A stretch of DNA of 64,000 nt from Diphasiastrum complanatum (GCA_029204225.1 CM055092.1:84408694-84472693); one strand, 5' to 3'; positions 9,979 to 23,381 are shown, numbered from the stretch's first letter. The notes: a model not told the origin generated them from the letters alone. A program made the numbers and translations.

Positions 9979-10569
9979 CATTTTCCTCACCAAACTTTGG
10001 GATGGTTTTGTTGATTTGCAGTTCGTTTCATGCCAAAGTGTTTCGTATTACTTTTGCTAAAATTCAAAGTAAGAGCTTGGAAAATTTTATATAGCATGAT
10101 TATGTTTTCTTGTACAAAAATGTTGTTTTAGTAGGCGTAGTCCTGGGAAATTACCAGTGTATTTGCTGTGAATTGATAATTTCGCATGACATAGCTTTAG
10201 ATTGTGGACTGATAAACAATAAAGATAATTTGTTATCTAAATCTATGCTCAATAGTTCACATCTAAGCAAGAATAAGTATCTACCTTTACAAGTCAATGT
10301 GTGGTTTTCAGAAAAGAAACTCTCACTAAAAAGATTGTGTTTTAAACTTTTTGGTGGAAGCCCATGCAAGGTGAAGTCTGTCGTCCCCACATTGGCCTTC
10401 ATGTGGCGACCCTTTGTAAAACTATTGCAACGAGCTAGTTTGAGCGGGTACCATCAAACAAAGATAAATTGTAAATTAAGACTTTATAATCATAACACAC
10501 TCCTTGGAATCTTAGTTTATGTTACAAACACAAAGCCTATGTCTATTTACGTTTATCTCTACATGGTGG

Positions 10570-11190
10570 CCTTGTGAACATATCCGCTAGCTGGTTATCT
10601 ATTTTGCAATGAACCACATTAATGTCTTTTGTCAAAGATTCTCATGAATGAAGTGGTATTTAACTTTGATATGCTTTCTATGTGAATGAGACCAGATTTT
10701 TTGCTAACTATATTCCACTTTGGCTATCATTGAAGATTATCGTGCTTCACACCTGTGGTATTCCAATCTCTCTAAGAATTTGTCCCAACTAGATAGCCTC
10801 TTGTATTGCTGAGCTTGACATCTTATATTCTGGACTTGCTTGTTACTTGATGGTGAGAAACAACCATGCCAAATGTGAAACTTTATCCAGTGGCTGATCT
10901 TCGATTGTCTATACTTTCATCCCAATTAGCATCAACCTAACCTAGCAAAATAGAATTTTTATTTTCATACACTAGACCATGATTAGATGTTGCTTTCATG
11001 TACCTCAAGATTCTCTTTGTGGCTTTCCAACAATCTTGTGTCAGCAACGCCATAGATTGGCTAACCAATACAACCATGTTATATATATCGATGTGGTGGA
11101 GAGGTAGATTGTACTTCCAATTTAGTTGTCTTGCATCAACAAGGGTACTATCAGCCAAACAAGATAATATCCTGCCCACCTTAATTGGAT
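10570..11190 (-). pseudogene. Ty1/copia RT end and RNase H remnant
   Basis: The minus strand at 11179-10937 reads HWKA-like CWKATKRILRYMKATSNHGL, the junction of copia RT and RNase H. Further down, in broken frames, come a decayed SDADWAG/RRSTTGY block, an SSMIAKVEYS block matching STEAEYxAL, HSHRKHIKVKYHFIHENL, and the terminal region. No LTR of its own is visible. Confidence 0.72.
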
Positions 11191-11212
11191 GAGCAATAGG
11201 TTTGCAATCACG

Positions 11213-11854
11213 TTTGAAGAGTCATTAGGCCTCAAATTGGAGTTCTAGTGAGATAGTGACATTTGTCACATAATGTTAGGATTGAAATGCATTCATGTGG
11301 TCACGTTAAGAGGTGCATTACATGTGGACCAATCATGTTTAGAGGTGCACATCATGAGGCCCAATCAAATTGTGAGGTGAAAGTCACGAGGTCCAATCAT
11401 GATGAGAGGTGCAAATCTAGGGGTCCAATCATGATGTAGAAAGGCAATCAATGGGGTCCAATTATTTAGCGAATTTCCTCTTGCAAGAACTCGAGCTAGC
11501 TCTATTTGAATGAGCTCTCCTTTGTACATACCAATTAGAATCATGGTAATTGAGTTTGATGAGAGTTTTGCTTCCTACACTAATTTTCTCTAGGTTTTGT
11601 AGAGTGTGTGCTCCATTTTCTCTCTCTATCCGAGAGCAACCTATTTTTGAACTTAGTTTTTCATGAAGTATCTTCTTATTAGGTGTCTGATGAAATTATG
11701 GTGGGATGCTTGTGTGCTCTCGCCTTGAAAGTTGACATTGTCAAGTAGATTGCTTGCTACGTACAATCAGCAGATAGTTTCATGTGCAATCACATACTCC
11801 TTAGAAGATCAATCACATGCTTTTTGCTATCCTCACACGTGTGAAATGTTGACA
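11213..11854 (+). repeat. Left LTR of the deleted copia (5' truncated)
   Basis: Aligns from GTCATTAGGCCTCAA to the right LTR at about 15199 onward, with many substitutions and small indels. It ends TGACA at 11854, immediately before the primer-binding site. Internal short repeats of the type AGAGGTGCA...CCAATCATG recur several times. Confidence 0.78.
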
Positions 11855-12652
11855 TGGTATCAAAGCTTGCACAAGGATGGATGGCATGCATCATGCTTGA
11901 TGAGAATTGCTTGAGAAAACAAGGTTTTGAAAGCTAGTTTGGACATAGTTTGCAATCAAGTGGATTTTGAGATCAAAAGGGATCAAAATCATGATGAATT
12001 GATCCAGCTTGAGTACTGTATGGACGTCAATTCTCAGACACATGTGAGAACAACTAACTTATGTTTCTTCAAGGTAGATCCAAATCTAGTGCTTGATAGC
12101 TTGTTGGAAAGCTAATGAAGTCTAGATCGTGATGCAATTGATTTCAAGTCAAATGGATGTGTCTTGAAAAAGCTATAGGATTCTAAGGAAGGTGGGTAGG
12201 GCACCCAACCTAGTTGGACATGCCAAAAAAGCTTCACATCTAGCTTAGATCATAAAAAACTCATGATTTTGCATTGCCAATCTTGTCTAGGATTGATCTA
12301 GATGAAATTTTGATGCCATAGCCATATAATTTCACACAAATCCATTGTGTTTGAGTAGTTTGTGTAGTCCTTGAGTGTTTTTCAAGTGTCTTGAAGCTCG
12401 TGGAGGGAGTTGTCTCAAAATCTTGGTGTGCTTCATCTTTGGATAGAGGCAAGATCTAGATTGAAGGAGATTGACATTGCTTGTGAGATTGGTCTCACAT
12501 AGAGGTTGCAAGATCTCAAATTGAAATTGGATTGACATCTTTGTTAGATCCTTGATTTGAGAGAGAATCAACACCACTTTTGTTTTTGTATCCATTACAA
12601 TTTAAATTCTCAAGGGAAGATGCTTCCCTAGGTTTCATACTATTGGAGCAAG

Positions 12653-13415
12653 GTGAGATTTCCCACCTCCACTTATGCCATTTGGAAGGTGAGGATGGAG
12701 TCAATTTTGGTACTCCAAGATGTGACGGATATTGTGCTAGGACTTGAGGAGGAGCCACAAGTGCTCCAAGAAGCTCAAAAGTACAAGAAGAGGGCAAGTA
12801 TGGCTTTACATGTCATGTCAAATGAAGTGTTGAGGGAGATCAGCTCATGCACCTCAGCCAAGGTTGGGACACACTAAAATCCATTTATGAGGAAAAGAAC
12901 ACATCTAGGTTGCTCACTCTAAAAAACCAAATCTTTTAAAAGATGATCATAGAGAGCTTGCTTGCATAGCAGACCATCTCAATCAAAGTGAATTAGCGCA
13001 AGTAATTCTTAATGGATTAAGAGAGGAATTTGAAAATATTGTTCAATCTTATGAAATCAAAGAGGAGCTTCCAAGCTTGGAGGCATTACAAGGAGTTGTC
13101 ATTGTCGAGGAGTGTAGGCAAGAGAACAAGCCATTAAAGATCAATCAACTTTCTTTGAAGGATGATGGAGAAGAGAAAGCATTCTTCTCAAACGACAAGC
13201 CAAGAGGAAAGGAAAAAGGGCAACATCAACACTTCAGGACGGACAAATCCAAGGAGGAGAGTGATGAGGATTCATCACAACCATCAACAAGTTGCAAATC
13301 CAATAAGAAGTGCTTCTTTTGTGGTAAGAAGGGGCATTATGCTTCTAATTGTTTTAGGAAGAAAAAGTTCTTCAAGCAAGCTAACTTCACTAAAGAGGGT
13401 AAAGGTGAGTTATGA
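12653..13415 (+). pseudogene. Copia gag with CCHC zinc knuckle, broken
   Basis: 12653-12877 reads YAIWKVRMESILVLQDVTDI and REISSCTSA, the copia gag N-terminal domain. After a deletion and stops, 12980-13415 continues with SELAQVILNGLREEFENI and then a Lys/Ser-rich linker and CFFCGKKGHYASNC (CX2CX4HX4C), the nucleic-acid-binding knuckle. The knuckle is intact although the frame is not. Confidence 0.8.
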
Positions 13416-14060
13416 GGAAGAATCTCTCATGATGTCAATGTACTCTTCTTCTAGTTTTGAAGATGAAAATGCATGGTGGATAGATAGTGGAGCTAGTTCA
13501 CTCATCTTGCATCTTCTTATAATGGATCTAGAAAGTTCATTTCCATTCCTAATGATAGTAAATGCAAGATAGAAGGAATTGATAGTGTATCAATTGGTGT
13601 TGGATCCACTATGTTGCTTAAGCTAATGATGTGCTTTTTTGTGCCTAATCTCATCATGAATCTCATTATTGTTGGATGGCTTTCAAGTTGACTTTGGGAA
13701 GGATGCTTGCTTGATTAAGAGGGATGGTGAAGTGGTAGCAAGAGGGACTAGATGTGGAAAGCTTTTCAAGTTGGAAGCTAATCCTTGTGCAAGAATGGCC
13801 AAGAGGAGCTTGGATCATCTCAAGGATGAGAAGGCAATTGGATTGCCTCAATCTATGTTCCATGATGGTTAGGCTCTTGAGGATTGTGCTTTGGCAAAAG
13901 CACATGGAAAGTCATTGCCAAGGTGTTGTACTTCTCATCAATTTTTTCATCTTGTTCATTTGGATGATCATGTTTCATCAAGAAGAAGCAGAGATGGTGC
14001 TTTCATATGTGTCTTCATTGATGACTTCAATTGGATATATCTCTTATCAAATGTGCTTGA
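13415..14060 (+). pseudogene. Copia protease and integrase fragments
   Basis: 13465-13500 encodes NAWWIDSGASS, the aspartic protease active site (DSGA). 13669-13872 gives the segment before integrase (FQVDFGKDACLIKRDGEVVA). After a stop, GAFICVFIDDFNWIYLLS matches the integrase block around the first catalytic Asp region. The rest of the integrase is missing. Frames change repeatedly. Confidence 0.7.
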
Positions 14061-15090
14061 TACGAAGATGACAATAGCTGATAATTTGGGGATCTTGAGA
14101 TCCATATGCTTTGTCTATATTCCTTTGCATGTAAGGAGTAAGGAGAATCTCATCTCTATCAAGAGGATGATGGTAGGATCCTCATATCTACCAACAATCC
14201 AAGTGCATGATGGAGAGAGACAAGGCTTGAGGAGGAGTCATCCCAACTCATGGTGCCAAGGAGACTTCCAAGAGGCAAGGCCGAGTCTATGTGGCTCACA
14301 TTTCATGGGAAAGAGAAGCATTTTTCAGGTGGTATCTACTCCAACACATCCACTTTTGCTTCCCTTCAATCATTTGATGTACCATTTTGCTTTGATGAGA
14401 TTTCTACATTTCAAATGAGGCAATGCTAGTTTTGTATGATGCCTCTTGTATAGACATATTTCATGTCATTAATGGCTTAGATTCGGTTCTAAATCAGTTG
14501 GAAATCAAGTTGTTGTGTCATCAAATGTATGCTCTTGAATTTTGTAAGAGCAAGAATGAGATAGTTATTCATAGTGTGAAAAATCATGTTTTTCATTTTG
14601 TAAAGCAATTTGTAAACTTCTCATGAGATTAAGTATGTAGCCTTCATGAGTTCAAGATTTCTATTGATTTCAAGATTAGATCCATCATGCAAAAAGTTCA
14701 TAGTTTATGGACTAGTCAAGCTAGTATGCAAAATCTTGGCAATCAACATTTGTGTCTATTTTGTGATCTTGATCTTCATGGTCATTATGAGGCATGGAGG
14801 CCTCGGGTTTCCCTCTTTATGGTGCAGCTATTTTCAAGGAGGCGGAGCTTTCAAGCCCAAGATCTTCTTCAAGCATGGAGGGAACAAAAGGAAATGGTGG
14901 CAAATTGGTGGGGAATGCTCACCGAGGAGCTTTGCAATGGATTTCCATCAAAGAAATTCTCTCATGGATTTGGTGAATTTGCTGCTATCACAGGTCCATT
15001 GGCTGGTTTTGACATCATATCCATGCCAAAGGATCCACTCAAGAAGCATCTTAAGTTTTTGTTTGATCTAGTATCTCATTAAGCTAGTTT
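14061..15090 (+). other. Unassigned sequence inside the deleted copia
   Basis: Between the integrase fragment and the polypurine tract, where RT/RNase H should be, the sequence has no copia motifs. The longest frame (14687-15082, 131 codons) reads through LLQAWREQKEMVANWWGMLTE and ITGPLAGFDIISMPKDPLKK; I do not recognise it. It could be untranslated element sequence or captured host DNA. Confidence 0.5.
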
Positions 15091-15101
15091 TTGAGGAGGA
15101 A

Positions 15102-15700
15102 TGTGAAGAATAGGCAAAATCTAGCTTGATTATTTTTCAATTTTCCATGTGTGGAGGGTAGGCACAATCATTTTAGATCTTTTATGTTGATTTTGAATAG
15201 TCATTAGGCCTCAACTTGAGTTCCACTGAGATAGTGACATTTGTCACATAATGTTAGGATTGAAATGCATCCATGTGGCCCAATCACATTTAGAGGTGTA
15301 GATCACAAGGCCAATTACTTTAAGAGGTGCATTACATGTGGACCAAGCATGTTTAGAGGTGACATCATGAGGCCCAATCAGGATGAAAGGTACAAATCTA
15401 GGGGTCCAATCATGATGTAGAAAGGCAATCAATCATTTTAGAGTATTTCCTCTTGCAAAATACTTGAGCTAGCTCTATTTGAATGAGCTCTCCTTTTTAC
15501 ATACCAATTGGAATCATGGTAATTGAGTTTAATGAGAGTTTTGCTTCCTACACCTAGAATTTTCTCTATGTGCTCTCTCTACCTGAGAGCAACTTGTTTT
15601 TGGACTTAGTTTTTCATCAATTATCTTCTTATTATGTGAAGGGATGTGTGCTCTTCCCTTAACATTGTCAAGTAGACTTGCTACAATCAAGAGATAGATT
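15102..15700 (+). repeat. Right LTR of the deleted copia
   Basis: Begins TGTGAAGAATAGG directly after the polypurine tract and aligns with 11213-11770. It carries about 95 bp at its start that the left copy lacks. Confidence 0.75.
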
Positions 15701-18700
15701 CAAATAACTTATTGTCAATGATTCTTTAAGACATCAAACTAGGTGTAGGTATTTGCTTTCTTTAGGCATTTTGTGCAACACACTTCAAGCTAGATGTATA
15801 ATATCATAAAGCATTGGGCTATAATCACAAGGTCTAGATGCTTTATGACAAAAAAAAAATCTAAATTTCTAACAAGGTTGATCTAGGCTTTGTTTGTGAT
15901 GAACCTTGGGTGAGGTTTGTAATGTGAAAAGAAGCATCATGCTATGACATCTCGAAGGAGCTTTAAATACTTTAAAGCCTTAAATGGGATACAACAGGTG
16001 AATCTAGATCAATGCCCTTTGTACAACGCACTTCAAATAAGGTATGATATGTGACTTAAAGCTATGAGCCATGATACCTTGAACAAGATTTCAATGCTTT
16101 AGAATCTTGAACAAGGTTCAGAGACACATGAACAATGACGTGACTTAACATTTGTGATTGTAGTTATTGGAAGGCATAATCAACAACCTTTATTGAGATA
16201 ATAACGTCTTCACTAAAAATATCATGCTTATGAGTTTGTTGCTTTAGACTGACGCATATGTGAAAGGGAGACATTGTTGTTTTCAGACTATCTTTTATTG
16301 GAAGAAACATTCATCAAAATATGATGCGTTGGTTTCTAAAGTTCATAATAACCGATTGCTTTAGTGGTACTAGAGCTAGACATTTGTGTATCATATGACA
16401 TCAAACATGAGATTAAACAATTCCTCAATTTAAATTATATTCATTATTATTTTTATTTTTGATTATATTAAAACATATTTATCTAGATATATATGTTTGT
16501 TTCTACACTATAGATATCATCATTTGCTATTGCGATGTGATTGTGTAGAACTCTAGGAGCTCTTACATTTGCACTTATTATTTGATAAAAGCAAAATATT
16601 TTAAGTTTAAAATATTTCAGATACAAACTATAGACCCAAATTAAAATGGCTTGATTTGCTGAAATTGTATAATAGTTTTGTAATTCTTTTTTGGTTTCTA
16701 TGAATAGCTAATAAAATAGTATTATTTAAATTATTTGATATTTGGAATTCCAAAAATTTTATGTGCTTTTTCAAAAACATCTATCTTTTTTTTAGAATAA
16801 AAAAGCATTAATATTTTGGCTAAATCATTTTTCATGATTATGAGACCCAACGACGTTGGTTCAATGATTAGCTTTCAATCCAAATTTTTTTTGGTCCCAA
16901 GTTCGAGCCTCCCCTTGGAAACCAAGAAGCATTTTTTGTGATTATGAAATTTTTACAGCTCCTAAAATTGACATAAGTATACAAAATTCTGAGATTTGTA
17001 ATAAAATCATCACACAAGTAGTCTACTACGTCTTTTATTTGATACATCAAGTTGTTACAATAGTACTACCATGCATGTGACTTTGGACAAGTTGAAAACT
17101 TTACAAGAAAATTTGACTTGTCCTTGAGAGATTTTTCTCTCTTAAAGATTTTGGTAGGTGGTTGTTAATATGTACTATTAGTGGCCCCCACAACCTGACC
17201 ATATATATATATATATTCTCATGAGGGTAGCTCTCTTCATGCTCATCCTACTTGTACTTAAGTTTATTTTCATTCGTAGAACTTAGACATTTGATTCCAT
17301 GTCTAGAATCGAGAACAAGCAAAAGAAAATTGATGTCTCTTGGTTGTGTGGCCTTCAACACAATGGATTGTCTTTGTCATTTAAAATTGGCCTTGGGACT
17401 TTAGAAAAGTGTTGATAAACATGCATATTATCTTAACAAGGTACTAAATCTTTTCGGGAAAAAACTTCAAATCAATGAATTGATGGGTTGTTATATTCTT
17501 GATGAGATTAATTGTTTTGTTTGCTATATGTATGTGTACTTGAGAAAAATCATACACAATGACAATCAAATAAGCCAAAAGGTCTTTGTATATGTACATT
17601 TGAATAAAAGATTTCATGTATATTTTAAAAGCTATATAAGAGCCTCATGACAACACAAAGCATTTTATTCAGATTTGAAGTTGGATAATAATGCATGACT
17701 TGCAAAAAGAGAAGTCTATGTAGTGCTATATTTTCAATGGTGGACCATGCATTTCACCCCAAAGTTTTGATTTTTAGTCACATTCTAAAAGTGCTATGCA
17801 TACTTTCTAAAATGTTGATAGATTTCTACTTGGGCCTTTGGTGTAAACAATGCATAAAATGTATGAACCACTAATTGGAGAAAATAATCTGTCATTTGAG
17901 AGAAAAAGTCATGTTAAACGTATTGGCTTGCAAAGGAGTTTTGACTAAAGATAAATACATATAAGTGATTTTGGCATGACACATATATCTTTCACTTTGT
18001 AGTATTATTCTCTTTACATTATTTTATTCACGAATATTGTCCTTGCATCCTGCTCAATAAAAAGCACACAAGATATATGTATGCATACTAAATGCATGTT
18101 TTGGAATTTGACAAAAAAAAATCATAATATCGTTATCAATTGGCATTTATGTACAAATAATTCTTAAATAAATTATTCAAGAAGCTGCCAAAGGTATTTG
18201 TGAGGATGAGAAACCATGGTATGCATGGTTGAACTTTAATGATTATGTGAAAAGATTTGTAGGAAAACGATAAAAGGCCGAATTTTGTTAATCAAGACAT
18301 GACAAATGTGAATATAAAATATAATTTTTTCAAAATATCACACATGATATGCCTATAGATGGCTTGAAAGTACAAGTTGTCGAGTACTTACACATAGAAT
18401 ATCATGCACACACTAGCACAAACTACAATGTCATTTGATTTGGTTTATCACAAGAAAGACCTAAAATTTAACAAGCATTACTTAAGTGTGAGATAAATTT
18501 CTCTTGCATTAATACTACGAATTAAAGTGCACAAGTTCGAATTTTGTTTTTGATAGACCAAAATCAACACCTCTCCTGTGAAATTTTCATCCTTAGTTTT
18601 TCACTCACAAAGAGGGCAGTCATGATTTTTTTAAAAAGTATTTCATGGTTACATTCTTTTTAATCGTAATCCAAGAATTTTATAATGAACTTAGAAAAAC

Positions 18701-18959
18701 CAGAAACAAAGAGCTCACTCAAGGTTCGCTGCTCCATCAGTGATAGAGTGTGTATTTTGCTCTGACTGCCCCGCATCTACAATAATGCATGTTGCAACTT
18801 CTGGTAATTGAGATGAAGAATTCATAAACTGCATCTCTGTTGTAGCATCTATGATAACTCTTTATGGTAGGTATCAGCTAGACATTTTGAAAGTGGTTAT
18901 GCTTTATGCTGCTTTTGTGTACTATATATTACTTTTCAGCTTTATGTTACCTTGTTAGA
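15701..18959. other. AT-rich stretch without recognised genes
   Basis: About 3.3 kb of AT-rich sequence with no long open frame and no domain I recognise. It includes a short (TA)n run near 17202-17216 and a possible SINE-like box pair near 16850-16910. Confidence 0.6.
16845..16925 (+). repeat. Possible tRNA-derived SINE head
   Basis: TTGGTTCAATGATTAGC (A-box-like) is followed 30 bp later by CAAGTTCGAGCCTCC (B-box-like) in the spacing of a tRNA-type pol III promoter. No cloverleaf fold or tail was established, so this is only a candidate. Confidence 0.3.
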
Positions 18960-19023
18960 GTTTGAATAAAGGCTTCAAAGGGTTTAGTCCTGCTTTGTCA
19001 AGAGGAACTATGTGAAACTATGT

Positions 19024-19148
<125 letters not shown>

Positions 19149-19289
19149 CTATGTAGCTACATGTAAAAGTAATTAATATGATTTTTTTGCAAAACAACAT
19201 GTCATGACTACTTATGAAAAATTCAAAATGTTAACAAAACAAATTAGATGATTTCATAATCACAAGGAGGCTCAATGGGTGCCGAGAGT

Positions 19290-19758
<469 letters not shown>

Positions 19759-20035
19759 GGACTCTACTACATGCATATTTCTCCTTATTATACTTCGGTA
19801 ATAAATAATAAGACTCTTATGAAACCATGCCGGTTTTTGCCTCACCTAGTTACATAAACCCTCTTCTACCTTACACATTTTAAGGGGCCTTTTCGAAATT
19901 CGTGAAGACGCGGCAACAAGTTTCCTTTATACGGTGGGGATTGCTACACTGGTTTAGGACTGTAATCTAACGATGTGCAAGATTGCTTGCTTAGTGCTCT
20001 ATGATTACCTCATTAAACTATAAGAAGGTGATTGG

Positions 20036-21109
20036 AACACCTTTGTTACATCCTTCCTCTTGGAGTCTCTTGCTCTCCCTACTACGACTAGTTACAGCTA
20101 CAGTTGGATGTGGTGGGGATGGGCTAATGCTTATGGAAGGATAACACACCCTTGCAATAGCTACAGGTTATTTTGTGAGAGTTGGACAATGAACTACTGT
20201 TGTTTTTTTTCTGATGTTGATTCATGATGAAGAACTTTGCTTTCCTTTACAAGGTTGAACAATTGGCTAGCCAATGTTGTAATGATGTGTGAGAGACAGC
20301 TTCGAAAAGCATACTTGAAATCAAAGTTTCACCATATAGTAGTTCGCTGCCTCCATAGAGGATGGCGACCACCGGCAAGGTATGTTTCTTGCACAATACT
20401 AGTAAACTTTTGCTTTGTAGCTAGTTGCTGATGAGCCAGCACAAAATGTGACATAATGATGAAGCTCTTTCATGAGCTACTACTAGATCGCTGATGGTCC
20501 AACACACTTTACACCATAATAAACATATTTTTTGTTTTGTAGCTAGTCGTTGGTGAACCAGCACAAAATGTGAGATAATGACGAAGCTCTTTCACGAGCT
20601 GCTGCAGCGCTGATGGTCTAATGCATTTTACATTATAATACACATATTCTATTTTGTAGCTTATCGCCTATGGTCTAGAAAAAAATAAGTCTCAATACGA
20701 AAGTTTTTTTGTACGTTTCATGTTCAATATGATTGCTATGATGGCGCACTTCCAATAGGAAAATTGGCCGCTTTGCTACTAAATGATAATTGTAAGAAAT
20801 AGGATTGAAGTGTGATCAATCACTACTAAAGGCATACTTTCTTTCAAACAAAGTTTACTACTTTATGTGACAAAGGAGTATATCGTAAGGAAGATTACGT
20901 TTAATGTCTTTTATGTGCAGTAGAATACTTGCTTAGTTGGAGGGATTTCCACGCCCTACTACTCTTTGAAAAATCATTCGAGTTGTGTGAGCTTTGAAGT
21001 CTTCTCTCTCTTGCTTTTGTCTTCTACTCCATAGCTGGTTTTTTCAGGCTTTCAAAGTGTGCTTACTGTGTTGTTATGATACGCCATAGCTAGGCCTTGG
21101 ATTTTGTCA
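20036..21109. other. Stretch without recognised gene; probable copia leader/LTR at its right end
   Basis: Contains a two-copy local duplication (about 20400-20640: TTTTGTAGCTAGT...GAGCCAGCACAAAATGTGA...GAAGCTCTTTCA). The segment just before 21110 should be the 5' LTR end of the next copia element, since a primer-binding site follows, but no matching 3' LTR was found. Confidence 0.5.
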
Positions 21110-21534
21110 TGGTATCAGATCAGGTTATGTTGCCTGTGGTGTGGTGAAAGCTTGGACCTATTTTTGATCAGATTCCTGCCATTCTTGAAGAGAAGCTTAT
21201 CTTTGAGGAAGGCACACTTTTTGTCGGGGCATCTGATCTCTATGTTATCTGCATGGTTGGAGTATTGTTGGCAATTGGAACACTGTGATCCGAAAACTTT
21301 CTAATTGGGGAGAAAAAAATATTTGAGTCTTTTTGGACAACTAGGACTGTAGGAGGGCACTTTCTATAGTGGGGACTTCTGTGAAGGTTCTAAGTGGATC
21401 TTGGACAAGGGCTAGGACAACTATACAGGGGGATAGTTTCAAATCTAGAAGTTGAGGGTTATTGAGCAAGTGGCTGCATACTCTAGTTCGGTAAAAACCC
21501 CAGTTTACCTTTTGTGTTTTCTTTCTATCTAGCT

Positions 21535-21813
21535 ATGTCTAGTCAACATGCTTATATAGCAAAAGGAAGTGATGTGGATAGGTTGTGGCATGAGAAGTAT
21601 GGACATGTTGGCTACCAAAGCATGCAAGAGTTGAACCAGCATCATATGGTGGAGGGGCTTCCAGTCATTAAGCCAAGCTCTTCAGTTTGCGAGGCTTGCG
21701 CTATGGAAAAACAGCAAAGGCAAAAGTTTTCCAAGGAGGGCACCACCAGGGCAGCAGGTATACTTGACTTGGTACATTAAGATTTGTGGAGGGCAGACCA
21801 AACTAGGTCTGCA

Positions 21814-21854
<41 letters not shown>

Positions 21855-22208
21855 TTCTACTTTATGACCTTTATTGATGACTTCTCATGAAAGCTTTCAA
21901 TTTATTTCTTGAAGCAAGAATCCGAAGCATTCAAGTACTTTCAGCATTTCAAAGCTTTGGTACAAGAATATTCAGGAAAAAAGATAAAGATGTTCAGGTC
22001 AGACGGTGGTGGAGAGTTCATTGAAATAGAATTTGTGGAATTCTACAAGGCAAATGGGATCAAAAGGCAGCCTACAGCTCCTCATACCCCTCAGCAAAAC
22101 GACATAGCCAAGAGAAAGAACCGAACTATTGTGGAGTGTCAAGGTGCATGCTCAAGGCAAAGAGGGTGCTCAACTCTTTTTAAGACGAGGCAATGCACCC
22201 AAAGGTAA
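21535..22208 (+). pseudogene. Copia pre-integrase and integrase core
   Basis: 21514-21780 encodes the zinc-binding region LWHEKYGHVGYQSMQEL ... CEACAMEKQQRQKF (HHCC). After a stop and a run of 39 G, the frame resumes with FMTFIDDFS, a stop, then LKQESEAFKYFQHFKALV, KMFRSDGGGEF (catalytic Asp) and TPQQNDIAKRKNRT, where the Glu expected in the copia motif (usually GxxER) is replaced by AK. A frameshift follows in the ECARxM region. The loss of the Glu and of the first Asp block shows the domain is dead. Confidence 0.82.
21814..21852 (+). repeat. Homopolymer run of 39 G
   Basis: An unbroken run of G within the integrase, between TCTGCA and CATTCTAC, replacing part of the coding sequence. Homopolymers of this length are rare and unstable; an assembly or sequencing artefact is possible. 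Confidence 0.95.
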
Positions 22209-22235
22209 TTCTTTTGAATAGAATTCTAACTAAAG

Positions 22236-23381
22236 TTGTGGAAGGCAGGACTCCAAAAGAGGCATTTAGTGGCATTAAGCCCAAGGTGGGCACGAGTGTT
22301 TGGTTGTACGGCCTATGCCCATATTTTCAAGGATAACAGGAAGAAGCTAGATGCAGAATTAGCAAAGTGTATTTTCTTGGGATACATTGAAAAAAACAAA
22401 GCTTACCGACTTTATGATCTTACTAGCAAGAAGAGAATCATAAGTCGAGATGTGATCTTTGAAGAAGATCAAATGCCTCCTACGGAGGAACATGAGATGG
22501 AGGGTACAAGTGAATTTGTGCCAATACTTGATGATCCACATCCATGTATTAGAGAGTCTCAGGATGATCATATGAGTGATCAAGAGGAAGAATTCAAGGA
22601 GGCTAGGAAGCGGAAGGAAAGGGGGAAAGATGTTGAGTCCTATTCACCGTCTTCATCACCAACTGCAAGGAAGAAGTTTCTCAAGTGGTATTGGCAAACT
22701 GTGCTAGATGGTTTGATATTGGATGAGAGAGAGAGTAGCAATCCAAGGGCTTGGAGGTCTCAAAGGCAAGCCCAATAGCATGGACACCATGGGACAAACT
22801 ATGCACTTATGACTACTATTTTGGATTCACAAGATTCACATACATTCATTGAGGTAGCAGATGAGAAGATATGGCAACATGTTATGCAAGAGGAGTACGA
22901 CTCCATTCTCAATAATGATACATGGGATTTGGTGAAGTTGCCAAAAGGAAAGCGTTCTATTGGGTGTAAATGGGTCACAATGTTGGTTGCCAAAGGCTAT
23001 GCACAGCAGGAGGGCTTGGACTATGATGAGATGTTTGCACCTATAGCTAACATGACATCTATCAGGTTGATTTTAGCATTGGCTACATTTTTTGGTTGGG
23101 GGGTCCATCAAATGGATGTGACGAGTGTTTTTTTCAATGGACAGTTGGCTGAAGAAGTTTGCATGGATCAACCACAAGATTTTGAGGCTAAGGCCAAGGA
23201 AACTATGGTATGCAAGTTTAAGAAGGCCTTGTATGGTTTGAAGCAGGCATCCAGGGCCTGGTATAGTCGTATTGATGACTATTTTGCCAAGGAGCAATTC
23301 ATAAAGAGTCAATCGGATTGCAACCTATTCGTGAAGGAGTAAGATGGGAACATTGTTTTGATAGTTCTCTATGTGGATGAC
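22236..23381 (+). pseudogene. Copia integrase tail and first half of reverse transcriptase
   Basis: 22280-22778 encodes the integrase C-terminal part (VFGCTAYAHIFKDNRKKLD, FLGYIEKNKAYRLYDL, ISRDVIFEED) and an acidic linker. 22809-23340 encodes RVT_2: NDTWDLVKLPKGKRSIGCKW, YAQQEGLDYDEMFAPIA, MTSIRLILALATFFGWGVHQ, MDVTSVFFNG and KKALYGLKQASRAWY. Between IGCKW and VAKGYAQ a short deletion removed the VFKxK..ADG segment. After a stop at 23341 the frame reads IVLIVLYVDDG, the catalytic YVDD, where the 1.36 kb element has inserted. Confidence 0.85.

Larger units (their letters stand above)
9157..10569. other. HPD 3' flank; hairpin and tandem duplication, no gene seen
   Basis: AT-rich sequence after the HPD stop. 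No strong AATAAA is evident close to the stop. It contains a perfect inverted repeat at 9437-9487 and a two-copy tandem repeat at about 9723-9978. An open frame at 10110-10577 on the plus strand has no recognisable domain and overlaps the antisense copia fragment at its end, so I do not call it a gene. Confidence 0.6.
11213..15700 (+). mobile_element. Ty1/copia element, internally deleted and decayed
   Basis: Direct repeats at about 11213-11854 and 15102-15700 flank an internal region in copia order: primer site TGGTATCAAAGC (11855-11866, one change from the tRNA-Met consensus), gag, zinc knuckle, protease motif, pre-integrase and integrase pieces, then a stretch with no copia similarity, and a polypurine tract TTGAGGAGGAA (15091-15101) before the TG of the right LTR. 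RT and RNase H are absent. The left LTR lacks about 95 bp at its start and the right LTR loses alignment near its end, so no target duplication can be read. The protein pieces most resemble the intact copia at 36189-42338. Confidence 0.82.

Noticed and set aside
10110-10577. 155-codon plus-strand ORF after HPD
   Set aside because: No recognisable domain, and its end is antisense to a copia RNase H fragment; AT-rich sequence could give this by chance.
18490-18550. Second SINE-like B box (CAAGTTCGAATTTTG)
   Set aside because: No matching A box at the right distance and no repeat structure seen.
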